Assembly (NCBI GenBank): GCA_963780345.1
Contig: CAWABU010000002.1
Location: 248,001 to 312,000, forward strand
DNA: 64,000 bases
Source of the DNA: PALSA-693 sp963780345
Lineage (GTDB): Bacteria; Actinomycetota; Acidimicrobiia; Acidimicrobiales; Palsa-688
Reading direction: 5' to 3'
Position numbers and translations under genes: made by a program
The notes under the pieces: model-generated
Seen by the model: only the letters and a program-made list of their open reading frames with translations
Database searches by the model: none
What the model was told of the DNA's origin: nothing
Part shown: positions 33,111 to 42,227 of the stretch, in pieces
How positions within the stretch are numbered: the first letter of the stretch is position 1
Layout of the letters: each line of letters opens with the position of its first letter

Positions 33111-36100
33111 CCGGATCGCCGGGCACATCGAGCGCCTCGTCGCCGACGCCACCGAGGAGGCGGCGTCCGGAGCGTGGGAACGCGCCCGGTCCCTGGCCGA
33201 GGCGGTGCTGGTGCTCCAGCCGGAAAACGCTGAGGCCCAGCAGATCGTCAAGCGCGCCGACGCGGTCGTGAGCCCGGGCGAACGCCGTCAGCTCACGGTC
33301 CTCTTCTGCGACGTGGTCGGATCCACCGCCCTGTCCGGGGTCGCCGACCCCGAGATCGTCCACGACGTCTACAACGCCTACCAGTCGGCGTGCGCCCAGG
33401 TCGTCATACAGCATGACGGGCACATCGCCCAGTTTCTGGGGGATGGGGTCGTCGCCTACTTCGGGTATCCGCGTGCCCACGAGGACGACGCCCGGCGGGC
33501 CGTCGACGCCGGGCTCGACATTCTGGCCGCCATGCGTGAGGTGGCCCACACCGTTCGCCAGCGACACCACCTGGAGTTCAGCGTCCGGGTCGCCGTCCAT
33601 ACCGGGCTCGTGGTGCGAGCAGAGATGGCCGGACCGCCCTACGGCCACCGGGACGCGGTGGTGGGCGAGACTCCCAACCTGGCGGCCCGGCTGCAGGAGC
33701 AGGCGCAACCCGGGACCCTCATCATCAGCGGGCCGACCTACCGGTTGGTCCGTGGCTTCTTCACCTGCGAACCGCGCGGCGGCCTGGAACTCCGTGGGGT
33801 GGCCCACACCGTCGACGCCTACGACGTCACCGCCCGCACCCTGGCGGAGACCCGGCTCGAGGCCGGCCAGCCCGCCCCGTTCGTGGGCCGCCATCCGGAG
33901 GTCACCCGTCTCGTCGCTCGGTGGGAGGAGGCCCAGGACGCCGGTTCGGCCTCGGTGCTCATCCGGGGGGAGCCAGGCGTCGGAAAGTCCCGCCTGGCCC
34001 TGGTCTTTCGCCAACTGGTGGAAGCAGGCGGAGCCCGGGCCCTGTGCTGCGCGTGCTCGGCCTACCGCACCGAAACGCCCCTCTACCCCATCCGCCGCCT
34101 GCTCAGCTCGGTGCTCCCCGTCGATCCCCGGGAGGACCCTGACGGGGCCGTGGCGGCCTTGCGTTCGGCGCTGGTGTCCATCGGTCGCGAAGAGATGCTC
34201 GGTCCCTTCGCGGATCTCCTTGGCCTTCCGAGAGACGCGGCGTGGTCGACCGTCGAGATCGACCCTCCCCAGCTGCGCTACGTGGTGCTCGACACGCTGG
34301 TCCGGTGGATCGCAGGCCTGGCGGCGGCCGCCCCGACCCTGATCGTCATGGATGACCTCCAGTGGTCCGACGCATCAACCCTCGAGCTGATCCACCAGCT
34401 GATCGGCGGGCGCATTACCGGGCTCCTGGTGGTCATGACGGCCCGGGAACAGTTCACGGCGTCGTGGCCTGACGTCGAGACCATGGAGCTCGGGCCGCTG
34501 TCGGAGGCCGAGCTCCGTGAGCTGGCCGGAGCCCTGCCCGAGGGCCGCGACCTGACTGAGGGCGACGTCAAGCTGATGATCGAGCGGAGCGAAGGGGTGC
34601 CGCTCTTTCTGGAGGAGCTCCTGCGGGCCGGTTGGTCGCCACCATCGGGTCCCGCGGCTGAGAGCATCCCTGAGTCCCAGTTCACCGTACCGCCGGCCCT
34701 GCTCGAACCCCTGATGGCCCGGCTGGCCTCGCCCCGGGTCGAGCTCTCGTTGGTGCAGGTGATGGCCACCATCGGCCTGGAGGCCGACGCCCACCAGCTG
34801 GAACTGGTGACCGGCTGGTCGGATGCCGAGGTGCGGGAACGAGCCGGGGGGCTGGTCGACGCCCAGCTGATCGAGGTCAGCGCCGATCATCCGACCTATC
34901 GGTTCCGCCATCAGCTCCTCCGCGATGTCGCCTACGAGATGCAGCTGCAGCCGGTTCGCCGCCAGCGCCACAGCGCCGTCGCCGACGTCATGATCGGCCT
35001 CGGGCCGGCGAGCGCTCCCGTCGATGCCGGCGCGCTGGCCCACCATCTCGAACAGGCCGAGCGCATCGAAGAAGCGGTCGATGCGCACGTGCTGGCCGCG
35101 GGTGAGTCCATGGGGCAGGGTGGTATCGCCGAAGCCATCGCCCAGTTCGACCACGCCATCGAGCTGGTGGAACGGGTCGGCAACGATCAGGCCCGCATGG
35201 GCCTCGAGCTGACCGTTCGCCAGGCTCGAGGTATGGCCTGGGCCTTCCTCGCGGGCTACGCCTCACCCGGGGCCGCCGCAGATCTCGAGCGGTGCGCGGA
35301 CCTGTGCCGCAAGCTGGGGACAGCCGTGGACGGCATTCCGGGGCTCCAGGCGGCGTGGTACTACTGCGTGATTCGGGGCGAGCTCGATCGGGCGGAAGAC
35401 GTGATCCTGGTGGACCGCCGTCGGCTCGACCCCGACCCGGACGGAATACCGGAGGAGGCGGCCTGGAGCGGCATCAGGTTCGGCCGGGGTGAGATCGGGG
35501 CGGCGATCGAGGTGATGGAATCGTTCCTGGCCTCGCCCTACGCCCTGACCCTGGGTTCGACCCCGGCGCAGTGGCCGCTGCCCGACGACCCGGTCGTGAA
35601 TACGTGGTCCATCCTGGGCTTGGCCCGATGGATAGCAGCCGCGCCGGGTCCGGCCTGGGACGCCTTCGATCACACGTTTGCCCGGGCCGAACGGCTCGAC
35701 TTCCCCCACGGACCGTTCTGCCGGGCCTACATCCTGCTCATCCGGTTGCTGGTGGACGAGTTGGCCGGCCGGACCGACGAGGCCCTCGCCGCCGTAGAGG
35801 AGATGAAGGCCATCTCTGAACGCCACGGCTTTGCCCTGTTCGGCATGTGCTCGACCCTCCACGGCGCCCTGGTCGCGGCCTCGACGGATCCGGTCTCCGG
35901 CGCGGTGGCCCTCCAGGGCGCGTTCGAACACTTCCGGTTCCTCGGCATGGATCTGTGGAACCCGTGGGGATTCACGGTGCTCGGCCACACCCTGCTGCGA
36001 AGCGGCGACCATGACGGGGCGTTGCGCTGTGTTGACACCGCCTCGGCCGAGGCGGCGCGCACTGGCGCCCATTTCTGGACGGCCGAGACGCACCGGGTGC

Positions 36101-36366
36101 GGGGCCTGGCGAGGCTGGCCCGGTCCGATCCTGGCGGCCGGCAGGATTTGCTGGCGGCGGCGGACCTGGCCGCCCGACAAGGCGCACGCCTCTTCGAGCT
36201 GCGAGCCAACCTGGATCTGGTCAACCACGGCGCCGAAAACCGACGGGACGCCCTCCGTGACCTCCTGCACCGGATCGGGCCGGTCGACTCCCTCCCTGAA
36301 GCCGCGGCGGCCCGCCGACTTCTGGGGATCACGTTGAATGACATCAATGTCAGGAATGTCACGTGA
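33103..36366 (+). CDS. Class III nucleotidyl cyclase-AAA ATPase-TPR regulator
   Basis: Multidomain protein of 1087 residues. Cyclase homology domain at about 60-240: Asp70 in LFCDVVGST and Asp114 in FLGDGVVAYFG are the metal ligands, and NLAARLQEQA carries the transition-state Arg/Asn. AAA/NTPase domain from about 260: P-loop GEPGVGKSR (about 289-297), Walker B LIVMDDLQW. TPR-rich helices fill the C-terminal half. It is a large signalling protein that could make cAMP, or act as a scaffold. TTG start with GGGAGG upstream. The extreme C-terminus (NDINVRNVT) is encoded by the first unit of the 29-bp repeat. Confidence 0.87.
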   Translation: MADRIAGHIERLVADATEEAASGAWERARSLAEAVLVLQPENAEAQQIVKRADAVVSPGERRQLTVLFCDVVGSTALSGVADPEIVHDVYNAYQSACAQVVIQHDGHIAQFLGDGVVAYFGYPRAHEDDARRAVDAGLDILAAMREVAHTVRQRHHLEFSVRVAVHTGLVVRAEMAGPPYGHRDAVVGETPNLAARLQEQAQPGTLIISGPTYRLVRGFFTCEPRGGLELRGVAHTVDAYDVTARTLAETRLEAGQPAPFVGRHPEVTRLVARWEEAQDAGSASVLIRGEPGVGKSRLALVFRQLVEAGGARALCCACSAYRTETPLYPIRRLLSSVLPVDPREDPDGAVAALRSALVSIGREEMLGPFADLLGLPRDAAWSTVEIDPPQLRYVVLDTLVRWIAGLAAAAPTLIVMDDLQWSDASTLELIHQLIGGRITGLLVVMTAREQFTASWPDVETMELGPLSEAELRELAGALPEGRDLTEGDVKLMIERSEGVPLFLEELLRAGWSPPSGPAAESIPESQFTVPPALLEPLMARLASPRVELSLVQVMATIGLEADAHQLELVTGWSDAEVRERAGGLVDAQLIEVSADHPTYRFRHQLLRDVAYEMQLQPVRRQRHSAVADVMIGLGPASAPVDAGALAHHLEQAERIEEAVDAHVLAAGESMGQGGIAEAIAQFDHAIELVERVGNDQARMGLELTVRQARGMAWAFLAGYASPGAAADLERCADLCRKLGTAVDGIPGLQAAWYYCVIRGELDRAEDVILVDRRRLDPDPDGIPEEAAWSGIRFGRGEIGAAIEVMESFLASPYALTLGSTPAQWPLPDDPVVNTWSILGLARWIAAAPGPAWDAFDHTFARAERLDFPHGPFCRAYILLIRLLVDELAGRTDEALAAVEEMKAISERHGFALFGMCSTLHGALVAASTDPVSGAVALQGAFEHFRFLGMDLWNPWGFTVLGHTLLRSGDHDGALRCVDTASAEAARTGAHFWTAETHRVRGLARLARSDPGGRQDLLAAADLAARQGARLFELRANLDLVNHGAENRRDALRDLLHRIGPVDSLPEAAAARRLLGITLNDINVRNVT

Positions 36367-36466
36367 GTGACATCAATGTCAGGAATGTCACGTGAGTGAC
36401 ATCAATGTCAGGAATGTCACGTGAGTGACATCAATGTCAGGAATGTCACGTGAGTGACATCAATGT
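36339..36466 (+). repeat. 29-bp tandem repeat carrying a stop/start overlap
   Basis: Four identical 29-bp units (36339-36367, 36368-36396, 36397-36425, 36426-36454) and a 12-nt partial. Each unit contains TGACATCAATGTCA (arms TGACAT/ATGTCA) and CACGTGAG, so each repeats the GTGA where a stop overlaps a GTG start. The cyclase stops at 36364-36366, and GTG codons stand at 36363, 36392, 36421 and 36450. The first three open identical 10-codon frames (MSDINVRNVT), each ending 4 nt into the next; the fourth is the start of the Ddn-like gene. It is not a CRISPR: there are no spacers. Confidence 0.9.
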
Positions 36467-36959
36467 GAAGGACCTGATCGTCCGCTTCTGGACCAGCGTC
36501 CACGAGGGGGTGTTCCGGGCCACGGACGGCCGGCACCTCAACCGGGTGCTCGGGATGCCGGTCGTGCAACTGACGACCGTGGGCCGGCGCAGCGGGGCGC
36601 CGAGAACGGTGATGCTCACGGCCCCGGTGTACGACACCGATTACCTGGTGGTCGTGGCTTCCAACGCCGGGGATCACCGGCACCCCGCCTGGTATCTCAA
36701 CCTGCTGGCCGACCCGGTCGTGTCGGTCATGATGGACGGGGACACGTGGACCACCCGGACCCGGCCGGCGACGCCCGAGGAGCGGGCCGAACTGTGGCCC
36801 CGCATCCTCGCTGCCAATCCCGGCTACGGCCAATACCAGGCCAAGACGGCCCGTCCGATCGGTCTGGTGATCGTGCCCCGGGCCGCCGCTTCGCCCCCGG
36901 GCGCCGTCAGCCCATCCCGAACCAGCGCCCCCGGATCGGGAAGAGGTACTGATCGGTGA
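36450..36959 (+). CDS. Ddn-family deazaflavin (F420)-dependent oxidoreductase
   Basis: Protein of 169 residues in the deazaflavin-dependent nitroreductase family. Typical text: LTTVGRRSGAPRTVMLTAPVY, then VVASNAGDHRHPAWYLNLLADPVV, then a C-terminal NPGYGQYQAKTARPIGLVIV. Members bind F420 or related cofactors in split beta-barrels and reduce quinones or nitro compounds; in mycobacteria Ddn protects against oxidative stress through menaquinone. GTG 36450 lies in the last full repeat unit, so its translation may depend on reinitiation from the cyclase frame. Its 3' end overlaps the convergent gene by 53 bp. Confidence 0.85.
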   Translation: MSDINVKDLIVRFWTSVHEGVFRATDGRHLNRVLGMPVVQLTTVGRRSGAPRTVMLTAPVYDTDYLVVVASNAGDHRHPAWYLNLLADPVVSVMMDGDTWTTRTRPATPEERAELWPRILAANPGYGQYQAKTARPIGLVIVPRAAASPPGAVSPSRTSAPGSGRGTDR

Positions 36960-37734
36960 CCGCGTTGAGGACCCGCCGGGCGTCGCTGAATCGCTCACTG
37001 ATCTGACCGACGACAGCGAAGGCGCTCGTAGTCGGATCCCCCTGGGCCCGGACGGAGTCTGCCGCCCGGCGATAGAAGCGAGGGCCCAGGAACTCGAGCA
37101 GTTCCCTTCCGCTCACCGAGCTGTCGGCCTCCCCCCGGACACCTGACGACCGTAACAAGCGTCCAACGGCAACCCCGCCCAGCCCCAGGGTGATGGCGTG
37201 ATCAGGAAAGACCCCGGTCAGAAAGAGCGCCAGGTCCCCGAGACGGCGGTACACGCCCGGCCGCTCGGCGGGCTCGACGACCTCCAGGAGTCCGGCCAAA
37301 CCGACCGGGTCGAGCTCGCTGAACCGCCGCCGTCGCCAGCCGCGGCGGGTGCGCTCCCAGGTGACACCGCTCGATACGTGGGTGTACGAGGCCAGCAGCT
37401 CGACCAGGAAAAAAGACCGGGCCGGATCGGCCAGCAGCTCGCGCAGGCGGACGACGTCGAAGACGGGGATCCGCTGCCGCGCCGTCCAGGCCTCCTCCAG
37501 ATAGGTGGCGTGATCGAGGCGGGCGGCCGTGCGGTGTACCGCGACCGCGAAGGTGAGAAACGGTGAAGTGCCGACAAAACCCCCGTCCCGTGGCCCGTCC
37601 CAGAAGACGGCGGCCTCCATCCGGGGGTCGGAGAAGGCTTCCGGCAGGGTCGCCCGACCGCCGGCGACCCGGCGGACGAGGCGCCGGTCCGCATCGGTGA
37701 GGTGCTGGCGGTAGAGCAACTCGACGTCGACCAT
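36907..37734 (-). CDS. Hypothetical protein
   Basis: Protein of 275 residues from ATG 37734 (a GTG at 37743 is the alternative). Mostly helical, with LTFAVAVHRTAARLDHATYLEEAW, RLRELLADPARSFFLVELLASYTH and a conserved-looking C-terminal block FLGPRFYRRAADSVRAQ ... ISERFSDARRVLNAVTDQYLFPIR. No signal peptide or membrane segment. It looks like a conserved actinobacterial protein of unknown function. It overlaps the Ddn-like gene tail to tail by 53 bp. Confidence 0.65.
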   Translation of the reverse strand: MVDVELLYRQHLTDADRRLVRRVAGGRATLPEAFSDPRMEAAVFWDGPRDGGFVGTSPFLTFAVAVHRTAARLDHATYLEEAWTARQRIPVFDVVRLRELLADPARSFFLVELLASYTHVSSGVTWERTRRGWRRRRFSELDPVGLAGLLEVVEPAERPGVYRRLGDLALFLTGVFPDHAITLGLGGVAVGRLLRSSGVRGEADSSVSGRELLEFLGPRFYRRAADSVRAQGDPTTSAFAVVGQISERFSDARRVLNAVTDQYLFPIRGRWFGMG

Positions 37735-37789
37735 GGGAACCACTCAGCCTAGGCCTTCGGCGCGGACCTCCCCCGGAGGGAAGCAGGGC

Positions 37790-38656
37790 CTAGGAAGGAT
37801 TGCCCTGATCGCGCAGGAACTGCTCGAGTTGAGCGGCGAGGGTATCGCCGGAGGGCAGGTCGTCGAGCTGGGGAACGTCTTCGGCCTGGTCAGCCCGCCG
37901 CTCGAGCTCGCGGACATACCCGGCGATCTCGTCTTCACCCGCCACCACCTCATCCACCTGGCGTTCGTAAGTCGCGGCGGCCTTCTCGAGGTCCGACGTC
38001 GGCACCTGGGTGGCGAGCAGCTCGCACACCCGCCGGACGACGGCAAGGGTCGCCTTGGGCGACGGCATACCCGGGATGTAGTGCGGGACCTGGGCCATGA
38101 GCGATCCGACCGGGATCGACACCTGGGCGAAGGCGTCCTGCAGCACACCGACGATGCCGGTGGGACCCTGGTATTGCGGGCGTCGCAAGCCCATACGCTC
38201 GGCCAGACGGGGGTCGGCCGTGGAGGTCCGCACGGGAACCGGACGGGTGTGGGCCACGTCGGCAAGCATGGCCCCGAGAGTGAACACCGCCTCGACCTGC
38301 AGCTCCGTGGCCACGGTGGTCACGCACTCGGAGAAGGTCCGCCACCGCATGTGCGGCTCCACGCCCGTCATGATGATCAGGTCGTGGGGACCGGGGATGG
38401 AGGCGGCGAGGAAGCGATTGACCGGCCAGACGATCTCCCGGGACTGGTCACCGCGCAACCGGACCTGCGGTCGCAGTGCGGTGAAGTCGTAGAAATCCTC
38501 GGCGTCAATGTCAGCGAACTTACGAGCCTTCCACCTCCCCGAGAGGTAGGAGGCTGCGCCCGACGCCGCCCCACCGGCATCGGTCCAGCCCTCGAAGGCC
38601 GCGATCATCATCGGCGCCCGCAACTTTGGCCGGCTTTCCCAGCGCAAGTCGTTCAT
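37790..38656 (-). CDS. PAC2-family protein (proteasome-assembly-chaperone-like)
   Basis: PAC2-domain protein of 288 residues. Family features are MIAAFEGWTDAGGAASGAASYL at the N-terminus, then RLRGDQSREIVWPVNRF, DLIIMTGVEPHMRWRTF and VAQVPHYIPGMPSPKATLAVVRRVCELL. Found in most actinobacteria with proteasomes; the exact role is unknown. ATG 38656 was chosen over TTG 38662 because TAGCCT lies exactly 7 nt upstream, a leaderless arrangement. Divergent from the monooxygenase. Confidence 0.87.
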   Translation of the reverse strand: MNDLRWESRPKLRAPMMIAAFEGWTDAGGAASGAASYLSGRWKARKFADIDAEDFYDFTALRPQVRLRGDQSREIVWPVNRFLAASIPGPHDLIIMTGVEPHMRWRTFSECVTTVATELQVEAVFTLGAMLADVAHTRPVPVRTSTADPRLAERMGLRRPQYQGPTGIVGVLQDAFAQVSIPVGSLMAQVPHYIPGMPSPKATLAVVRRVCELLATQVPTSDLEKAAATYERQVDEVVAGEDEIAGYVRELERRADQAEDVPQLDDLPSGDTLAAQLEQFLRDQGNPS

Positions 38657-38663
38657 CGCCAAC

Positions 38664-38669
38664 AGGCTA
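38664..38669 (-). promoter_or_regulatory. -10 box of leaderless PAC2 gene (TAGCCT)
   Basis: On the minus strand TAGCCT, then GTTGGCG (7 nt), then ATG 38656. The spacing puts the transcription start at the start codon. Confidence 0.5.
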
Positions 38670-38709
38670 CCCCCCGACGGGGCCGCGATATCGATGGCAC
38701 ATCGCCCGG

Positions 38710-40236
38710 GTGCTTTGTGCCTACCCTGCCGGAATCACACCCAGCACGGAGAGTGAGCAGCCGGAGCATTTCGACGTCATTGTCGTCGGCGCCGGCCTGT
38801 CCGGAATCGGGGCCGCGGTCCGCCTGGCGACCATGTGCCCGGCCAAGAGCTTTACGGTCCTGGAGGGTCGGAGTTCCCTGGGAGGGACGTGGGACCTGTT
38901 CCGCTACCCGGGGGTGCGGTCCGATAGCGACATCTTCACCTTCAGCTATCCCTTTCGACCCTGGGATGGGCATCGGGCGATCGCCGACGGAGGAGCGATT
39001 CTCCGGTATCTCCACTCGACCGCCGTAGAGTTCGAGGTCGATCAGTACATCCGCTACCAGCATCGCGTGACTGCGGCTAGATGGTCGTCGGCCTCCAACC
39101 GGTGGACCGTCGAAGCCACGACCGGCGACGATCACCGGACCGTTCGCTACACAACCAACTTCCTCTTTCTCTGCACCGGCTACTACAGCTACGAGCACGG
39201 CTTCCTGCCGAGCTTTCCCGGTGCCGAACAGTTCAAGGGCCAGGTGGTGCACCCTCAATGCTGGCCGGACGGGCTGTCGGCCCAGGGCCAGCGGGTGATC
39301 GTGGTCGGCAGTGGCGCGACCGCGGTGACCCTCGCGCCGGCCCTGTCGTTGGCGACGGCCGACGTGACGCTGCTCCAGCGGTCGCCTTCGTACGTCGTCA
39401 GCCTGCCAAGCGTCGACCCTCTGGTGGCGAAGGTACGGAGAGTCCTCCCGCCGCGGGCCGCCCACCGCACGCTGCGGTGGAAGAACGTTCTCCTGGGAAC
39501 GGCCTTCTACCAGTTGTGCCGGCGCCGGCCTGAGACTGCGACCCGTCTGCTGCGCGCCGGTGTGGCCCGACAACTACCTCCCGGGGGCAACGTCGACCCG
39601 GATTTCAGCCCCCGATACCGGCCCTGGGACCAGCGCTTGTGTGTCACGCCAGACGGCGACCTGTTCGCAGCCATACGGTCGGGCCGGCTGGCGGTGGTGA
39701 CCGGTGAGATCGAAGCGTTCATTCCCGAGGGGATTCGCCTGGCGTCCGGCCGGGTGCTCGCCGCCGACCTCATCGTCGCCGCCACCGGTCTGGAGCTGGT
39801 TCCGTTCGGCGGCATCGGTCTTTCTGTCGACGGGGCGGACGTGGAGCCCGGCCAGACCGTCATCTATCGGGGTTTCATGGTGAGCGGCCTGCCCAATCTG
39901 GCCGTCTGCTTCGGTTACACCAACGCCTCGTGGACTCTGCGCGCCGATCTGACCTCCCAGTCGGTGTGCCGGCTTCTCAACCGGATGGACCGGGCCGGCT
40001 ACGTCCGGGCCGTTCCCTGCCTGGACGGGCGCCAAGCGCCCACCCGCCCCCTGCTCGATCTCAATTCCGGCTACGTCACCCGGGCGGCCAACCGGCTCCC
40101 GAAGCAGGGGGCGCAGCCGCCGTGGCGCCTGCGGCAGAACTACATCCTGGATCTGCTCGCCGCCCGCTTCGGCCACGCGACGTCCCGGCTGTCCTTCTCA
40201 GACGGGCGGCGGGCCCCCGGAGAACCAGCCCCGTAA
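38710..40236 (+). CDS. Class B flavin monooxygenase, Baeyer-Villiger type
   Basis: Flavoprotein of about 508 residues. FAD motif VIVVGAGLSGIGAA at the N-terminus, NADP motif VIVVGSGATAVTLAP in the middle, and between them FKGQVVHPQCWP, a full match to the Baeyer-Villiger fingerprint FxGxxxHxxxWP. It inserts oxygen into a ketone or oxidises a heteroatom with NADPH and O2. GTG 38710 is a provisional start: the motif begins about 20 residues later and no ribosome site is seen. It stands alone, so the substrate is not indicated. Confidence 0.86.
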   Translation: MLCAYPAGITPSTESEQPEHFDVIVVGAGLSGIGAAVRLATMCPAKSFTVLEGRSSLGGTWDLFRYPGVRSDSDIFTFSYPFRPWDGHRAIADGGAILRYLHSTAVEFEVDQYIRYQHRVTAARWSSASNRWTVEATTGDDHRTVRYTTNFLFLCTGYYSYEHGFLPSFPGAEQFKGQVVHPQCWPDGLSAQGQRVIVVGSGATAVTLAPALSLATADVTLLQRSPSYVVSLPSVDPLVAKVRRVLPPRAAHRTLRWKNVLLGTAFYQLCRRRPETATRLLRAGVARQLPPGGNVDPDFSPRYRPWDQRLCVTPDGDLFAAIRSGRLAVVTGEIEAFIPEGIRLASGRVLAADLIVAATGLELVPFGGIGLSVDGADVEPGQTVIYRGFMVSGLPNLAVCFGYTNASWTLRADLTSQSVCRLLNRMDRAGYVRAVPCLDGRQAPTRPLLDLNSGYVTRAANRLPKQGAQPPWRLRQNYILDLLAARFGHATSRLSFSDGRRAPGEPAP

Positions 40237-40366
40237 TTCTTCCCGCCCGGCGGAGCCGCCGCGACCATCGGGCCGGCGTCTTCGCGAACCTGTCGAATTC
40301 CGGTCTTCTCGTCCGTCGTACCTCCGAGCGGGTCCATCAGAGACCCAGAGCAGGAGGTAATCCGAA

Positions 40367-40681
40367 ATGGCCAAGTTCGTGCTGGTGTACAGGGGTGGTA
40401 ATGGAATGGCGGCGCCGGAGGACCAACAGGCCGCGATGGAGGCCTGGATGAGCTGGTTCGGTACCCTCGGCGACGCCGTCGTGGACCCGGGCTCCCCCTT
40501 TGGTCCCTCGGCGGTACTCTCGCCGGACGGTTCGACGGGCGCGTCTGGTCCCTCCGGGCTCACGGGATACTCGATCGTGGCCGCGGACAGCGTCGACGAA
40601 GCCACGACCAAAGCCAAGGGCTGCCCGGTGCTCTCGGACGGCGGCACCGTCGAGATCTACGAGGCCTTGCCCATCGGCTGA
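40367..40681 (+). CDS. YCII-related domain protein
   Basis: Small ferredoxin-like-fold protein of 104 residues. KFVLVYRGGN at the N-terminus, then AMEAWMSWFGTLGDAVVDPG, GYSIVAADSVDEATTKAKGCPVL and VEIYEALPI match the YCII/DGPF family often encoded near ECF sigma factors; none is present here. ATG has AGGAGG 11 nt upstream. Function unknown, and it probably acts alone. Confidence 0.83.
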   Translation: MAKFVLVYRGGNGMAAPEDQQAAMEAWMSWFGTLGDAVVDPGSPFGPSAVLSPDGSTGASGPSGLTGYSIVAADSVDEATTKAKGCPVLSDGGTVEIYEALPIG

Positions 40682-40732
40682 TTCCCGTCCGGCCCCCCAA
40701 CCGGCCTGGACGCGGAATGATGAAGGCTGCAT

Positions 40733-42227
40733 ATGCGCAGCAGAGTCTCTGTAAGCCAGGCCGGGACCGGGGCGGCTGCCGCAGTGGCGCTGGTCCTCGT
40801 CCTCGGGGCGATCATGTTTCCATTGCGCAGCCATTTGAGCGAGGCCACGACCGTCCTCGTCCTCGTCGTCCCGGTCGTGGTCGGCGTGTCGGTAGGAGGC
40901 TTCACTGCCGGGGTGATCGCGGCCGGCACCGGCTTCCTCCTCTACGACCTGGTCTTTATCCCCCCTTATTACACGCTGTCCGCAGGGGGCGCCGAGAGCT
41001 GGGTCGCGCTCGCGGTCTACGCCGTCGTCACGGTGGTGGTGGCCCGCGTCGTGGCCCGGGTCAACGTGGCCCGCAGAGAGGAGCAGGAGCGGGCCGCAGA
41101 GCTGCGCCGGCTTTTCGACCTGTCGGAGCTGCTGGTCCGGGAGTCACCGGTGCGAGAGCTCCTCGACACCATCGTCACCACCGTCCATCAGGCGTTCAGC
41201 CTCGAGGGCGCCGCCCTCCTGCTGCCGATCGACGGCCACCTGCACCTCATGGCGTCAGCCGGCACCCCGCTTTCTCCAGCCGAGCTGCAGCAGCTGGCGG
41301 CGGATGCCCCGGCCCCGGTGAGCCTGGAAACCGCGGTCGTGGCGCCCGGCGACCTGCAGGCCGTGGCGCTCACCACCTCGGATAACGCCGTCGGCCTGCT
41401 GGCCCTCCGGGGGCTCACCGGTGTCAAGGCGGACCACGAACTGCTGCGAGCATTCGCCAACCATCTGGCCCTGGCCCTGCAGCGGGCCCAATTGCGCGAG
41501 CAGGCCGTGCGCGCCCAGCTGCTCGACGAAATCGACGGTCTGCGGCGCGCCCTGGTCGGCGCGGTCTCGCACGATCTGCGTACTCCGCTCGCCACCATCA
41601 AGGTGGCGGTGTCGTCGCTGCTCGAATCACCCGAAGCGTTGAGCGGTCCCGACGCCAAGGAGCTCCTCGGCCTCGTCGACCTGCAAGCCGACCGGTTGAA
41701 CCGGCTGGTGTCCAACCTGCTGGACATGACCCGAATCCAGTCAGGGGCCCTCGAGCTGCGCCGGAGCCCCACCCTGCTGCCTCAGCTGCTTGACGACGCC
41801 CTGTCCGCCCTCGGCTCGTCGGCCGAGGTGGCCCGGGTGCGCTGGGAGGCACCGCCGGACCTGCCCGAGGTCGACGTCGACCGGGTGCTGATCAGCCAGG
41901 TCCTGGCCAACCTCATCGACAACGCCACCCGGTACGCGCCGGGCGGGACCACGGTGACGGTGTCCGCTCGCCCGGCAGCGAGCCGCGCACGTCGAGGTCG
42001 CGGTGACCGACCACGGGCCCGGGGTCCCCGAGAGCGACCGGGCCACGATCTTCCGGATGTTCAATCGCCGCCTGGCGGGCGGGCGAGGGGGCCTCGGGCT
42101 GGCCATCGCCCAAGCCTTTGTGGAGGCCCATGGCGAACGAATCTGGGTGGCCGATACGGCCGAACGGGGCGCCCGGTTCGTCTTCACTCTGCCCACCGCG
42201 ACCGCCGAAACCACAGCGGCGTCCTAA
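40733..42227 (+). CDS. KdpD-like sensor histidine kinase, frameshifted
   Basis: Sensor kinase of about 497 residues if one base is removed. Four membrane helices in a DUF4118 (KdpD) region (about 15-105), a GAF-like domain (about 130-255), the phosphoacceptor His280 in AVSHDLRTP, N box LANLIDNATRYAPGG, and the G boxes TDHGPGVPE and GGLGLAIAQAFVEAHGE. The frame changes between about 41972 and 41990: upstream text is in one frame to VTVSARP, downstream AHVEVAVTDHG is in the next, consistent with one extra base. Without correction the protein loses its ATP lid. The N-terminal KdpD and USP domains are absent and no response regulator is adjacent. Confidence 0.82.

Noticed and set aside
36339..36466. 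29-bp repeats as a CRISPR array
   Set aside because: The units are directly adjacent with no spacers, they overlap coding ends, and no cas genes are present.
42003..42227. Separate small gene downstream of the sensor kinase
   Set aside because: Its sequence is the missing ATP-lid half of the kinase in the next frame, not an independent gene.
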